Source: Orbilia blumenaviensis
Lineage: Eukaryota > Ascomycota > Orbiliomycetes > Orbiliales > Orbiliaceae
Length of the DNA stretch: 64,000 bases
Direction of reading: 5' to 3'
Assembly: GCA_036872755.1 (NCBI GenBank)
Contig: JAVHNS010000005.1
Span: forward strand, 2,480,001-2,544,000
Positions 1 to 11,300 of the stretch are shown piece by piece. Positions within the stretch are counted from its first letter, which is position 1. Each line of letters opens with the position of its first letter. Below the pieces are notes generated by a model. The model saw nothing but the letters and a program-made list of their open reading frames with translations, was not told the DNA's origin and did not search any database. Position numbers and translations under genes: made by a program.

Positions 1-300
1 GGCCCCCTCGATACTGCTACATTCCGAAGTACTAATGATGCGGCAATCCTGACCAGTAGGGCAGCATCCAACAGCTGTATTATCCAGAACAGCAATACAC
101 TCGGTGCCAGTAGGACAGCAGAAGTTAGAAACCTTTGGGTTCGTACACCTTTGGCTTCCAGCTCCACAAAAGTCATTTGAGGCTTGTCGTGCGAATAGGG
201 TAAGCTCTGGGTATAGCTTTGGTGCCGGTGATGCCGATACCAAGAGACATATCTGAAGAAGCGTCGCGAGGATGACAGGTAATGTGGTTGACCTCGCCAT
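1..300 (-). CDS. Secreted cysteine-rich protein, 3' part outside window
   Basis: The reverse strand reads open from an ATG at 300 to the window edge: exactly 100 codons with no stop, so only the N-terminal part is present. It begins with a typical signal peptide (residues 1 to about 24, hydrophobic core LPVILATLLQICLLVSA, then SPAP). After residue 40 come closely spaced cysteines, including a CCPTGTEC motif and then GCCPTGQDC. This double-Cys spacing resembles the cysteine-rich repeats of small secreted or GPI-anchored fungal surface proteins. No enzymatic motif is seen. The start is the only ATG that puts the signal peptide at the N-terminus. Function is unknown; an effector, wall or adhesion role would be guesswork. 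I am confident it is a secreted protein gene and less sure of its full length or exon number. Confidence 0.75.
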   Translation of the reverse strand, partial: MARSTTLPVILATLLQICLLVSASPAPKLYPELTLFARQASNDFCGAGSQRCTNPKVSNFCCPTGTECIAVLDNTAVGCCPTGQDCRIISTSECSSIEGA

Positions 301-3300
301 TGTTGTATTTTTTTGTGTTGTGCGGCTCGCCGACTCGGCACCACTATTTGACGACGTATCTATATCGTTAAGAAAAACAACGACGACCGAAGGGAAAAAA
401 GGTATTTTGCACCAGGCTTTTGTAATAAAATAGAGGGAATGAAAGTCTTGTCAAAAGAGAAAAAGAGGCTATTAACCTTGAGTTCCCTGTATCCTACGAA
501 CCGGGCAGGCACTAGGAAAAACCAAGAACAGTATATGTGCGTATCTGATAGTATACCCAACGGGAGGCGGGAATGACACGATCAGATAGGTAAAAGATTG
601 ACTCTGGTAATCAATTGGTACTGTAGCCTTAGGGTGTATAAGGGTAGCTACTTGCAGTCTTTCAAATTTGATATCGAAAATTTTCCAAGCTCTCTGTGCT
701 AAAAACGATCGAGTTCCCTGATCAAGCAAACGAGTCGCCGGTTTGCTGGGCAGTAATTGAAGCACAGAGATGTGATATCAAATTGAAAGAGCAAGACGCT
801 TCAGGAAAGAGATGGGATGGAAGGCGACAGAGAAATACAAGAGGGAAAATGCTTTGCTTTAATCAATCGGCAAAGTATTTAGTGGAACTCGAAATGTATA
901 GCAACTTAAACCAAAGAACGATAATAAAAAATTCAACGGTCCACGTCTATGCTATTGAAAAGCGGAGTAAGCGGTTTCAGAATATTAAAACGATGCTGAA
1001 AAAAATTAATAAAAAATAATCGAAAAAGGAAATGAATATTAAAAAAAAAAGGAAAGAAAGAAAGAAAACAGCTAAAGAAATTCGTGTCTGTAACTTTTCA
1101 CGATAGCATTTGTGAAGAATAAAACAGTGCGGAGAGGATAGAACCTTTAAGAAACAATGGGCGGTGGGCACCCGACTGAATATCAACAAGTCATCCCAAG
1201 AGGTAATGCGATGCCTCGCCCCTGCGTTATCGCGTCGCTGGCCGGATCACCCCATGCGCGATCTTGTGGTCAGTAGCTATTTTTGCTGATTCAAAGCGTC
1301 AAGATTTCTTCACAGCTTCCTCTAGCTACTGGTGAGCATGCTAGTGGAACTTTTCTATGCTATATTTGCACCTTGCATGAATGACTGGCCAGGGCAGCTT
1401 GCAAGGTTAAGACGAGCCTAAGGTTCAGCAGACACCGGGCTTTCGGCGTGGTGACACGAAATTTGCAGACACTGGCTGGATCTTGACATTTGGAAGAGCC
1501 TCTTGAGATTTAGGCAGAGTTTACGGGCCAATAAAGTCCTAGAAGCAGGTATGGATATGTGAATCTCTCTTCTTGAAACTAAGTAGCCGCCTCCTGTCCT
1601 TGTGATTGGCTAGCTTCTTATCTACCCGACCAAAGAGTGTGATTAACGCGTGCAGGCCTTCAAGAAAAGGAAAGAAAGAAAGAGAGGGCAGCTTTGAAGG
1701 GCGTCTCAGTCGACTACAGCCATGTCGACACAGAAACTTCTTTTGGAAAAGTTGAAGTATATAATACAGGGGTATACCAATAGTAGCGTAGACAGCAGAA
1801 CTGTTAACTGTTGGAGCTCACGATCAGTCTATTTGCACAGACGTCCTTCATAATTCACTCACAAAATATCCAGCCTCCCTTAAATTTTCGAGGCTAGCTA
1901 CCTTCCGGCTGCTTCTGTAGTGCGAAGTTGCTTGCCTGGCTTAATCACTAACTAATCCCAAAGGAAGTTCCACAAGCCGGCCCTTGAGCCAACAGCTGAT
2001 TTTGAGAACGAAGGCGCGTAAACTCATGCAGTGTATATTGGGCCATGGAGCCAATCAGAGGCCGTTGCAGGGGGGTATAGAACTTGGCGTTCGCCCCATC
2101 TTGTGCGTGTTCCCACCCAGCGCTTCTCCGCCTGCTGTGATTCGCTCAAGCTCGTCGACACTGTAGACGCCCTGTTCAAGAAAAGTCTACTGAGTTGTCG
2201 TTTGGCATGAATCTTTTCAGCACGGTGGTGAAGACCTGCTGAATATAATTAAACAGTGCCCGGATGTAAAATAATGTTGTCTCAACAATTATATCTAACA
2301 TTGAGTACAGCTAAATCGATACTTCCGGCCAGCCAGCTTCGAAGCTTCTGAACAATCAATGGGCGGCATTTCATCGACCTTGGGCAACTCCGCAAACTTA
2401 GTCGAAGTTGACGGCAAAAGAGTCTGGCCGAGGATAAATATTTGCGCATGACCTACACTGAAGATATAGGTTGATGCCAGTCTCGCTGATGTATAGTTGC
2501 TTGGTTCGAATAACCTGCAATCTACTAGATCCTATACTGTACTAATTAATATATCAATACTATTTCTAATCTGATATTAATATTAAAATAAATAGTCTTA
2601 GGGCCTTGGAGGTTCTTGACTCAATCTCAGGCCTTTAGCTCGGACTGCTCAACGTTGTGCGGGTGATAAGGTCCAACGACCTTCGCACATACATGTATAG
2701 CTCTGGCTTTTGAATACTAGAAAACGCGCGCTTCGAACCGTCCAAATCTATTGTTAGAAACCACCCAAAGCATGTGCCTCACAACGGAAGCCTGAGCAAT
2801 AGCAGGCTCCTTGACTTTTAGCCATTCGAGCCGGGGTGTAGGGAGTTCAGTGCCACACCGGCCGCTTTTGCGCAACAATTACTTCAGATTCCATCTTCTC
2901 GAAGGTTTGTTTGCTGGGCAGCTTATTTCCCGAAGCGACCAAGTTTAGCCATGGCGGCGATGTATCCACACCTCCATCTTGCCGTCCCGCTCTGCTATTG
3001 GTGCGAGAAGGGGTCATCGATAACTTCTAAATCCATCTTTTGCGGAAAGAAGAGCAAACCTCGATAGTGAAAAAATGAGTAAACTTGGTAAGCCCCCGGC
3101 AGCACGGGTGGCTCCCACACACAATCTCCATGGGCTTGCATTATAGGGATGCAGAAACGAGACTTGCGCTGCAGGCACATACGTTAGACTTTAGAAAAGG
3201 GAGAGAATATATCTTCAACTCTTTTGCCGCCATCACCGTTGCTCCAGCTCTTCTCTTTTATCCCCATGCAGCAGTCCATTAATCCAGTCTGAGTGCTTCA

Positions 3301-3784
3301 TCGTTTTTTGCTTTCTTTATCTTGTTTCGTTCGCCCTTGTTAAGGTAAGTGACGTTGAAGCTCGACAGTTGTCTTGTTAGACAACCGATATCTCGCAGGA
3401 TGTAACACAAAGACACGTACTAACCTAGACGTGAAGTTGCGCAGGCCTGGTGCTTGATAGTATTCATTCATAATCGATAGCGACACCTCCCAATATCACA
3501 GTTAACGCATCGGTTTTTTTTTTTCTATTTTCCCTACACTACCTTAATCGATACCGATATAAACCTTTCGAGTCCTCAGTTCACCGATTTTTCAACGCTT
3601 TCGGTTTTTGGTAGTTTTAATTTGGTTATTGTCAGTTGGTTTTTATTTATCTATTGATTTATTTATCTTGATTATTCAACGCCAGGTAAGCTTATAGAGG
3701 TTTCCTCCCTTCCCTTCCCTTCCTCACTATGAGAATCCAGAGATCCTTCCCCTCTTGGTTATGTCACCCTCTTGGTTATATCAT

Positions 3785-3816
3785 CCCCCCCCCCCCCCCC
3801 CTTTTTTTTTTTTTTT
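3785..3816. repeat. C17-T15 homopolymer tract
   Basis: Seventeen C followed directly by fifteen T, inside a longer pyrimidine-rich stretch about 0.9 kb upstream of the ATG at 4712. It is visible directly. Length calls in such tracts are prone to sequencing error. Confidence 0.9.
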
Positions 3817-4270
3817 CTCCCTGGGTGGTTAGGGATTTGGGGGCAAGCCTGCGCAAGATTTTGGTGCGGGCACAGCGGGAAAGAGATGTGGAAGCGCTTA
3901 ATGCAACGCTCAACACTTCTTTTGCTCTATGCGACTATGCACCCACCTTGACTTACCCCCATACCTTCCGGACATGGGTATCACGAGTTTTCTTTGCATT
4001 AGCAATACCTTTCTTTATGCGCTCCAGTATACGCCGCTTTAAAGGCTTCATTTCGTTTATGCTCGGCGGGGTTTGAAACCCCGCGGTGTTTGATGTCTTG
4101 ATATTGTAGGTGGAACCTAGCAATGTATTGGCCACAAAGGGCTCGAGCTTGCAACTGGTTGATACAACAGGCCAGTACAGTTCGAGTTCGCGAGATGCAG
4201 TTGACTTATAGCTAGCATGTCTGTTAGCTTCTATAGCAGATATGCAAGCTTTGAGTCTTTGATATATTCT

Positions 4271-4650
4271 CATCTTTTCCTGTCTTTGGCCGCCTGGAGC
4301 TTTCTTCTGGCCTTTAGTCTGGTTGCCTGCGCCTGGTTTCCTGCGCCTGCCTGTGGCCTTTAGATCGATCTCGATATACCTTCATAATTTTACTATCATC
4401 AATCACTACGTCTACGGCCGTTCTATTGAATGTACTAGTCTCGTTACGGTCAAATTTATATTCGAACGACGCAGCTACAGACTGTATCAGACGTCCACTA
4501 GCTAGGCAGCCTCTCTCTTGGACTTTTATTTGCAATTGGTCTTCTATATACCTGAAAAGACGTTTCCCGTTTGAAATTTTGCATACTTTCACGAAGAGAC
4601 TAATATTAATACCCCCATTAGTTATCTCCAGGTCGAGATCTCCTCAATCA
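4271..4650 (-). pseudogene. Possible truncated 3' end of a gene (remnant)
   Basis: On the reverse strand the frame is open from about 4650 down to 4314 and reads like protein, for example FRYIEDQLQIKVQE and SFEYKFDRNETSTFNRTAVD. No ATG opens it at a sensible place. A possible 47-bp intron (GTATAT donor after ATG-AAG near 4380, acceptor AAACCAG) would join it to a short basic tail ending AAKDRKR with a stop at 4271. Upstream of 4650 the reading would run into the opposite-strand gene at 4712, so a full gene does not fit. The simplest view is a truncated relic now lying in the leader region of the 4712 gene. I recognise no family, and chance cannot be excluded. Confidence 0.3.
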
Positions 4651-4711
4651 TAGTTTGTCAACCGTAAACTTCGAGTAGACCTCGTCACATAACAATAAAA
4701 AATATTTCACA

Positions 4712-6307
4712 ATGGCTTCTTCCACCGGTATCAGACGGTCCCCAAAGCCAACTCTCTCTGCCATAAACACATCTTTTACTTCACCAGCACTCTCACACTC
4801 TCCATCCGTCTTCTCCTCTGCGACAATTTCTTCCATGGCTTCTTCCATGTCCCCTGGTATCGCCGTTCTTCAGCATCCCTCCCCACGCAGGCTTGAGGCC
4901 CTCAATTCCCCACTGCTGAAGACAGATATGGCTCTACCGCGCTTCTCTACAAGCTCTCACCTTTCCAATGGTGTAGCCTATAGCCGAACCTTCTTTGATA
5001 TGGAAACTTCGCCAACAGAATATGACAGCCCCGCATCATCTAATAGCGACTACTATTGTCTCCGCCAGGGCACTAATTTCAGACAACAATGGAGTAACGT
5101 CGAAGACGCCCCGACTCCACCACCCAACAACATCTGCCCAACCATCCCACCAAACGCTTCTCAACGTAGCGCAATCAAGCTTTGGGAAAGCAGAGTTAGC
5201 CGTGGAACACCAGCTCCCCCAAGCCCACCCCCAGCTATTGAGTTTAATCATGCTACCTCCAAATTGCTCTCGCCTATTGAGCATGACCTTGAAGAATTCT
5301 CGTTGCAAATCAACGAGATTCACCAGCACCTTGCCCATTCAGATTCTGTTTTCAAGCAAGGCATGATGTCCGTCTACATGCAACAAAACGCTGCCGCCGC
5401 TCGTCTTTCTAACTCTCCAACGGAAGCAATTTTCGCTGAAACTTATATGTTCCGTCCATCCAGTGTGGATTCTGTTTCTTCGACCGCAAGCTTTCATAGA
5501 CGTGAGCGCGCTTGCCGTCAACGCGCCGCCGAAGCTCAAACCCGAGCTATGGTCGCCGCTCAGAAGCGTGAGGAGCAACGCAAGGAGTACCTTAAGATTA
5601 CTTTGGTAGACAGGATCGAACGCGAGGTTGCAGAAATCGAACGTCGCGCCATCCGTGACTTGGAGATGGTCAGAGAGGCTCGCTATGCTCTCAGAATGGA
5701 AATCGAGCGACAAAAGGCTCGTGACCGTAGAAGGGCCTTGGAAGTTGAACTTGCCCTTGAAAGGGAACGACAGGCAGCCCTAGATGCCCAGCGCGAGGAC
5801 GAAGAGGAAGCCGCCCGCCTCCTTGCTTCTCTCAGTGCGGCTACAGAGGCCATTGCATTGGAACAAACCACAGTTGGGGATAACGAGCAGGGCCAAGATG
5901 CCCAGGAATGCATCTTCCACCTCGCCGCTGATTTCCATCTGAGCCCCGAATGTTCCTTTGCTGAATACCCCTCATCTCCGTCTCTTACTCACTCTGGTTC
6001 CACTCGCCCATCGACCGCACACTCTCATGAGGCACCTCCACCTTTGTCACTTAACTGCACGGGCCTTCCATCTCAACTACCACTTGCTCCTGTATCTGCC
6101 TCATCGTTAAAGTCTCCAATTTTTACCTTCCTGACCTCACCAATCTCTCCTTGCTCTCCAATCATGCAAGGGAATTTCACATTCTCGTCCGCACGTTCGA
6201 GTCTAAACATGGATGTGGGCCTTGGTTTTGAGCTTAACTTCAACGACTTGGGCACGGACGTCGCTGGTATCGAGGGCACCACTGGCATTGTTGCCGCATG
6301 CGCTTAA
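4712..6307 (+). CDS. Ser/Pro-rich protein with central coiled coil, unknown function
   Basis: A single-exon gene of 531 codons starting at ATG in a good context (TTTCACAATGGC) and ending with TAA. Residues 1 to about 190 are rich in Ser, Pro and Thr and look disordered. A short helical part follows (IEHDLEEFSLQINEIHQHL, about residue 190). From about residue 260 to 380 there is a long charged helix rich in Arg, Glu and Ala (RRERACRQRAAEAQ, REEQRKEYLK, IEREVAEIERRAIRDLEMV) with heptad-like spacing, best read as a coiled coil. The tail is again Ser/Pro-rich with several SPxS and SP sites. There is no signal peptide, membrane segment or catalytic motif. Coiled coil between disordered flanks suits a scaffold or cytoskeletal/septal partner, but that is inference. 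Its length, composition and C-ending codons support a real gene. Confidence 0.85.
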   Translation: MASSTGIRRSPKPTLSAINTSFTSPALSHSPSVFSSATISSMASSMSPGIAVLQHPSPRRLEALNSPLLKTDMALPRFSTSSHLSNGVAYSRTFFDMETSPTEYDSPASSNSDYYCLRQGTNFRQQWSNVEDAPTPPPNNICPTIPPNASQRSAIKLWESRVSRGTPAPPSPPPAIEFNHATSKLLSPIEHDLEEFSLQINEIHQHLAHSDSVFKQGMMSVYMQQNAAAARLSNSPTEAIFAETYMFRPSSVDSVSSTASFHRRERACRQRAAEAQTRAMVAAQKREEQRKEYLKITLVDRIEREVAEIERRAIRDLEMVREARYALRMEIERQKARDRRRALEVELALERERQAALDAQREDEEEAARLLASLSAATEAIALEQTTVGDNEQGQDAQECIFHLAADFHLSPECSFAEYPSSPSLTHSGSTRPSTAHSHEAPPPLSLNCTGLPSQLPLAPVSASSLKSPIFTFLTSPISPCSPIMQGNFTFSSARSSLNMDVGLGFELNFNDLGTDVAGIEGTTGIVAACA

Positions 6308-8370
6308 AGCATTCCGTTATTTCCTTTACGTTTCATGCTTTTTACTTATTCATGAGACCAAGTTGTGCTTTGCTAGCTCTCATCAGTTGTTCGTGTTGGT
6401 TCACTGGGTCAACATACATTCGTTCAAACCCAACATCAATTTGTAATACTCGTTTTGGGACTATATGGGAATTGAACACTGGCGTCCGTTGTTTGCGTGG
6501 TTTCTTCACCGGGGAAAAAAATGATATCCTTCTCTTAGGCTCTTCGCTTTGTTACTGCTTGCCTCACCTTGTTTCGCTTTAGCTCATCCAGCATAGGTGC
6601 CTGGAGTCACATCGGCAAAGCTTCTATTATTTTAACTCTTCATTCATTCATTTGTAATCCCCCTTTCATTTTCCCTTGCTTCTTTGTATACATATACCAC
6701 TACCACATATTATATACCCCACAGCAAATATAATGCTGCACACTGTCGTTTCCGAAGAAAATTTCTAAATCCCTATCGGCGCCCAATAATTCAATAGAAT
6801 TATGTGTCACATATATGTCTGTTTCCTACTTTCCCACATGTCCATCGTGGAAATACTCCGGAGTACCAGGTCATGGGATACCAGGATTAAATCGCGGCTC
6901 GTAGATGGCATGTGAGGGATGTTGTAGATATTTGTTAGAAAATGTTGGATCCATGGGATACTATGTAATGCATTGAAACGTACACACCACCATCTATATT
7001 TAGAGTTTCCTTTTTCGATGTACAGATCTGAAAGGTTCGAATTCACAAGTCTACAAGTTGTTGGATCGATGCACGTAATAGGATATACCCCCGTTCGTGC
7101 ATCTAATGATGTCCCTTCGAGCCCTTAAAGAGAGTCAACTCACGGACCTACGGGACTCCGGAAATCGCCATACGCTCACTGCCAGCCGCTACCATAATTA
7201 ATCAAACCAAACACAAAAAACCAACATTTTCTACTCGACTCAGGCCTAGGGTTCTATTGACGTCTCGATCGATCCTGGTTTCCACTGACCTAAGCGCGAT
7301 TGATGATAGAGTGCGGGAATCGGTCGTGTATGCCTACTTCCAACATTCTTTACGACTAGTCGACTTCGCATACGGCTAGTCGAATTTGGAAAGGTCCCCA
7401 AATTCCAACAACTCCTAGGGTTTTCGACAGGACGTCTGATTAATGTGCGCGATAGTTAGAAGTTCGTGATTTTAACGTTTCAGATAAAGCAACCACGTGG
7501 AAAAACATGTCCCCGGAAGATCATGGTGTAAGAGACTTACGCGTTAGCTTCCCAAGGCCCGGTGCGCTCGTGCCGCATTCACGGAATGAAAGCTTTCTGT
7601 CCCCTTTTCCTTTACTAATTGTGTGTGCATAGTGCATTTGAGGTAGCAATGGTCAACGTGTGCTGCAAAATTCGTGATGAGATGCAGGACGATACATAAT
7701 CTGACACACTAATACGTGATCTAATGTGCATCTCGTTACCAACAACTGTGCCGCTGACACTTACTCTCCTGTACCTTCCTTCCAAGACATTATGCAGCCT
7801 TAGGGGTTTTATTAACGACCTGACCAGCAATTAGAAGTTAGACGGGTACTTGACAGTACAGAGGGCTAGTATACTGCGGCTGTCACGGTTTCCGTTCTGG
7901 GCAGCGCGAAAATCACCCAATCTGCTTTCATCGCGGGTCGGTGCCGTGGCCACAATTAGCCCTCTTTCGATGGTACAGTGATATACTGAAATTGTTGGTA
8001 TTTATTTTGACTATTGGGGTTATTCACAAAGATATACCATAGGCTAACATGATGACAATATGTGAGAGAAAAAAGAAGAGGAAGAAAAGGAAGTGCTCTA
8101 TCCAGAAAGCACACAGGCCACCAGTTGCTCTTGAAAATACAGGATTAATGATCAATACCTCTACGATAGCTCCTCTAGAAACGACTAAAAAGATAACATA
8201 ACCAAAAACCGCGGAGAAAGGTATGAGAGTAAAATAAATATGCAAACGGCACGACAGGATCGTAATGCTCTATAGATCGACGAAACGGTTCAGTGCATAG
8301 TCAAGGGGGGGGAGAGAAAAAATAATGAACAGAGGTCGATTAAAGATCTGTTTTTTCTTGTATATTCGAC
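6308..8370. other. Intergenic, 2.1 kb, nothing supported
   Basis: The space lies between the 3' ends of two convergent genes (4712-6307 on + and 8371-12103 on -). The first few hundred bases are T-rich, as expected for 3' UTR and polyadenylation signals. I see no RNA gene, repeat or credible ORF. Confidence 0.6.
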
Positions 8371-11300
8371 CTAATTACCTACTTCCCCTAGCTTTTCCTG
8401 GTGTTTTCTCAGGTGCGCTCTGTAATTATCCTTCCTTGCCGCTTGAAAGGTTGTAGCGCATCCAGGCCACTCACACTCGATCCTGCGCTGTCTGCTGTCT
8501 GCATGAACGGACTTTATATGGCGTGTGAGGTTCATTCTTGGAGCTGCAATGTCGTGTTTGCAAATATGGCACTTGAATAGCATTGTTTTCTTTTGGCGTT
8601 TTGGCGGGGGGGCACCGCCTGCGCCAGAGGCATTGTTGCTATCCTCTTTAAGAGGAGAGCTTCGACGCCGCTTCCGTAGTTTTGGGGGAGGCACTAGGGG
8701 AGGCGGGGTCGGAGCTGTGGGAAGAAATCGAGGTGTTTCTTCAGGATTGGTGTAGGGGGAAATCGGTGAACCAGTAAGAGTACTGAGGAACGGGTTGGCG
8801 AGTCTGTGCATCCCTTGAGCTGTTGGTGGGATTGATGCTGCCATTGTTGGTTTCAGGTTGTCAGGATATGTTGTAGGAAGGGACGTAGGGATTGAAGTAG
8901 GCGGAGGGTAGTATGCAGCAGAGGGCGAGTTCGCCGAACTTAGAAAATCATCCGTAAGGTTCCAACCAGAACTGCTAGGAGCGAGATAGTATCCGGCGTG
9001 TTCTGGTAAACTAGATACTACGAGAGGATGACGGTTTAGGGCCCAGAATGAGTCGAAGTTGTTGCTTGTGTGATATTGTGCGTGTGCAGGTTGCGAATAT
9101 GTTTTAGATACATGGCCGCCATAATGAGATTGCGATAGGGCCAGAAGGTTGTCCTGGTTTTCGAGTGTTAACACCGGGTCCAAGGCTGGTCCATTGATAA
9201 TCGATGTATAGGCGGCTATATTCAGATCGATGTTCTCAATCGGCAGATATGATGCAGCGTCAGAGACAAGAGACTCTTCAGGTGACATTAGTGCATTATC
9301 TAAAAAGTCAGATTTTATCCGAGCCTCCATGCTTCTTGATGATGCCAGGCTTGCAGTTGCAGGCGAGTGGGCCTCTGAAAGCTGATCTTCGGAAAGGTTA
9401 TCGAATTTAGATTTAGGACTTAAGTCGGATGTTGGTAGGCGGGTTGGTATCTCATCCTCATCCGCAATCCAAGATTGCATTTCTTCTTCAGCTCGAAATT
9501 TTCTGTAGGAGCTGGAGTATGAGACTCGTTTCTTTTTGGAGGCCAGTCGGTACGATTCTGAATCTGTCATATTGGCAGCGCAGACGGTGCATAGATAAAG
9601 GACTTTTTGGACAAAATCGTGGAACTCGGACTTGGTACATTCGGCAAGCTAGATAATATAGTGGTACCCGCATTAGTAATGGTTTTTTTTTTTTTAAGAA
9701 AAAAAAAAGTGGAAGGATTTGAAGATCATTACATACTTTAGCTAGCTGTACCAAGAGAACCTCTAGAGCGTTTATTGTAGAGATCCAACCACACCTGAGA
9801 CTATCCATTGCAACATCCACGGCTTGACTAAATATGTTGAATTCAGAGCTCCTGAGTTTCTCGATAACATGGTGCTTTATCTTATCAATAAACATGGTGG
9901 AAGAGGAGGAAATCCAAGCGGCGTTTTTCGGGAGCAGCGCTGTGGTATTATCAAGCGTCCTTGTTGAATTCAATATTTCTTCATCGCCCCCAGTCAAGTA
10001 TAGTACCAGCGAATTGGCAACGCGGTGGTTTACTAGATGTAGAATTGATTAGTTGGGGGTACTTAAACAGGAAACGAAAGCATTTGAGGCTGGAAGTGAT
10101 AGACATACATGTAAAATACGCAGCGATGGTGGTGAAGACGATACCAGCGATCAGCTGCATCCAAAGCAAGGCCTTCATCATCGGGTTCCGGTCTTCGGGG
10201 GAGTGATATGAAGTAGGCTTGGAGATACTATCTGTATTGGTAGACCAGCCTTGGTCTATATCTTGGTAATGCCCTTGGTCTCGATTCGGGGACAGCTTGA
10301 CTCGCTTGAAAGGTGACGGTGTCGACGGAGTCAATGAGGTTATACACCGAGAAGGCCATCGTATTTTTACAATAAATTCGAAGGTTGATCTTTCCCAAGC
10401 AGCTTCAATTATATTCCTCCAGTCTCCGAGTTCTCTGAAAAAAGCCTCCATTTGTCTTTTGCGTTCGTACTTCTGTTGGGGGAGGATTTGGTTGATGCTG
10501 TCGCACAAATGAAGAATGCTATAAACTTCTTTAAGCGCAGTTGGATATGATGCCTTCTCATTACTGAGCTCAATAAAAGTCTGGACCCCGAGACTCAAAA
10601 GGTCGGTATGGTTGGGAAAATTGCGAGAGAAGTCGTATGTATCGGCAAAGCTGTCGTTGAAGGCTCGCTCTAGTGTGTTGTATCCGTATAGCGAAACATT
10701 GAACAATCTGCGAATAGATTTCATCCCCTCTTGTCCTATCTGCGACCTGAGGGTTCTTCTTCTCGAGGGTGAGTTTAAGTATTTTTCGAGTTTCGAAACC
10801 GCCCATTCTGTGTCGACTGAGAGGTGTTCGTCAGGACATGACCCGTTAGAGAAAAGGCGATAATTAACATTCTTATGGGTATTAATGGTTTTTTCGAGTG
10901 TTCTCTTGCGCTTTGGCACTCTTGTATGGGCCATAAACGACTTGTCTCCCATCCCAAGGGCTGAGCTGGCGATTCCTAGTGATCCAACTGCTAGAGCTTG
11001 AAGCGGTGCGTTTTCCGATAGCGAAGTTCTCGAGGAAGCATCGGGCTTGAATGACGGAATAGACTCGCTCTGAGTGAAAGCGAGAAGGAGGCTTCGAACG
11101 CAGCGTTCAGAGACCTCCAAGGCAATAGTTTCATACTCTCCGAAAGTTGCTGTAGCATACCAGTCGATAGCAAGGAAAACCTTTTCAGCGAGGCCCATTC
11201 CAAGCTCGCATAGGGATACGTCGTGCTTAAGATTTATAAGGCCAGAACAGCAGTTCGAACACACATTCGCATGTGATTCATACTCTTGAAAAGATTTTAA

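Larger units (their letters stand above)
301..4711. other. Intergenic, 4.4 kb, no supported gene
   Basis: No ORF here has a convincing domain or splice structure. The stretch holds an AT-rich patch near 2540-2600, a pyrimidine-rich zone from about 3520 to 3830, including a C17-T15 tract, and a coding-like minus-strand remnant (4271-4650) annotated separately. The last few hundred bases should contain the promoter and leader of the gene starting at 4712. Confidence 0.6.

Noticed and set aside
5036..5338. ORFs antisense to and out of frame with the 4712-6307 gene
   Set aside because: They mirror the codon bias of the real gene and have no independent start, domain or splice support.
8371..9570. 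Stand-alone 399-aa C2H2 protein
   Set aside because: The frame is open upstream of the ATG at 9570 to an acceptor at 9649 and joins the upstream exons in phase, so I treat it as the last exon. An internal start remains possible.
9488..9997. Separate 169-codon minus-strand ORF
   Set aside because: It begins with TTG and is exon 4 plus read-through of intron 4 of the C2H2 gene; splice sites and frame show it is not a gene of its own.
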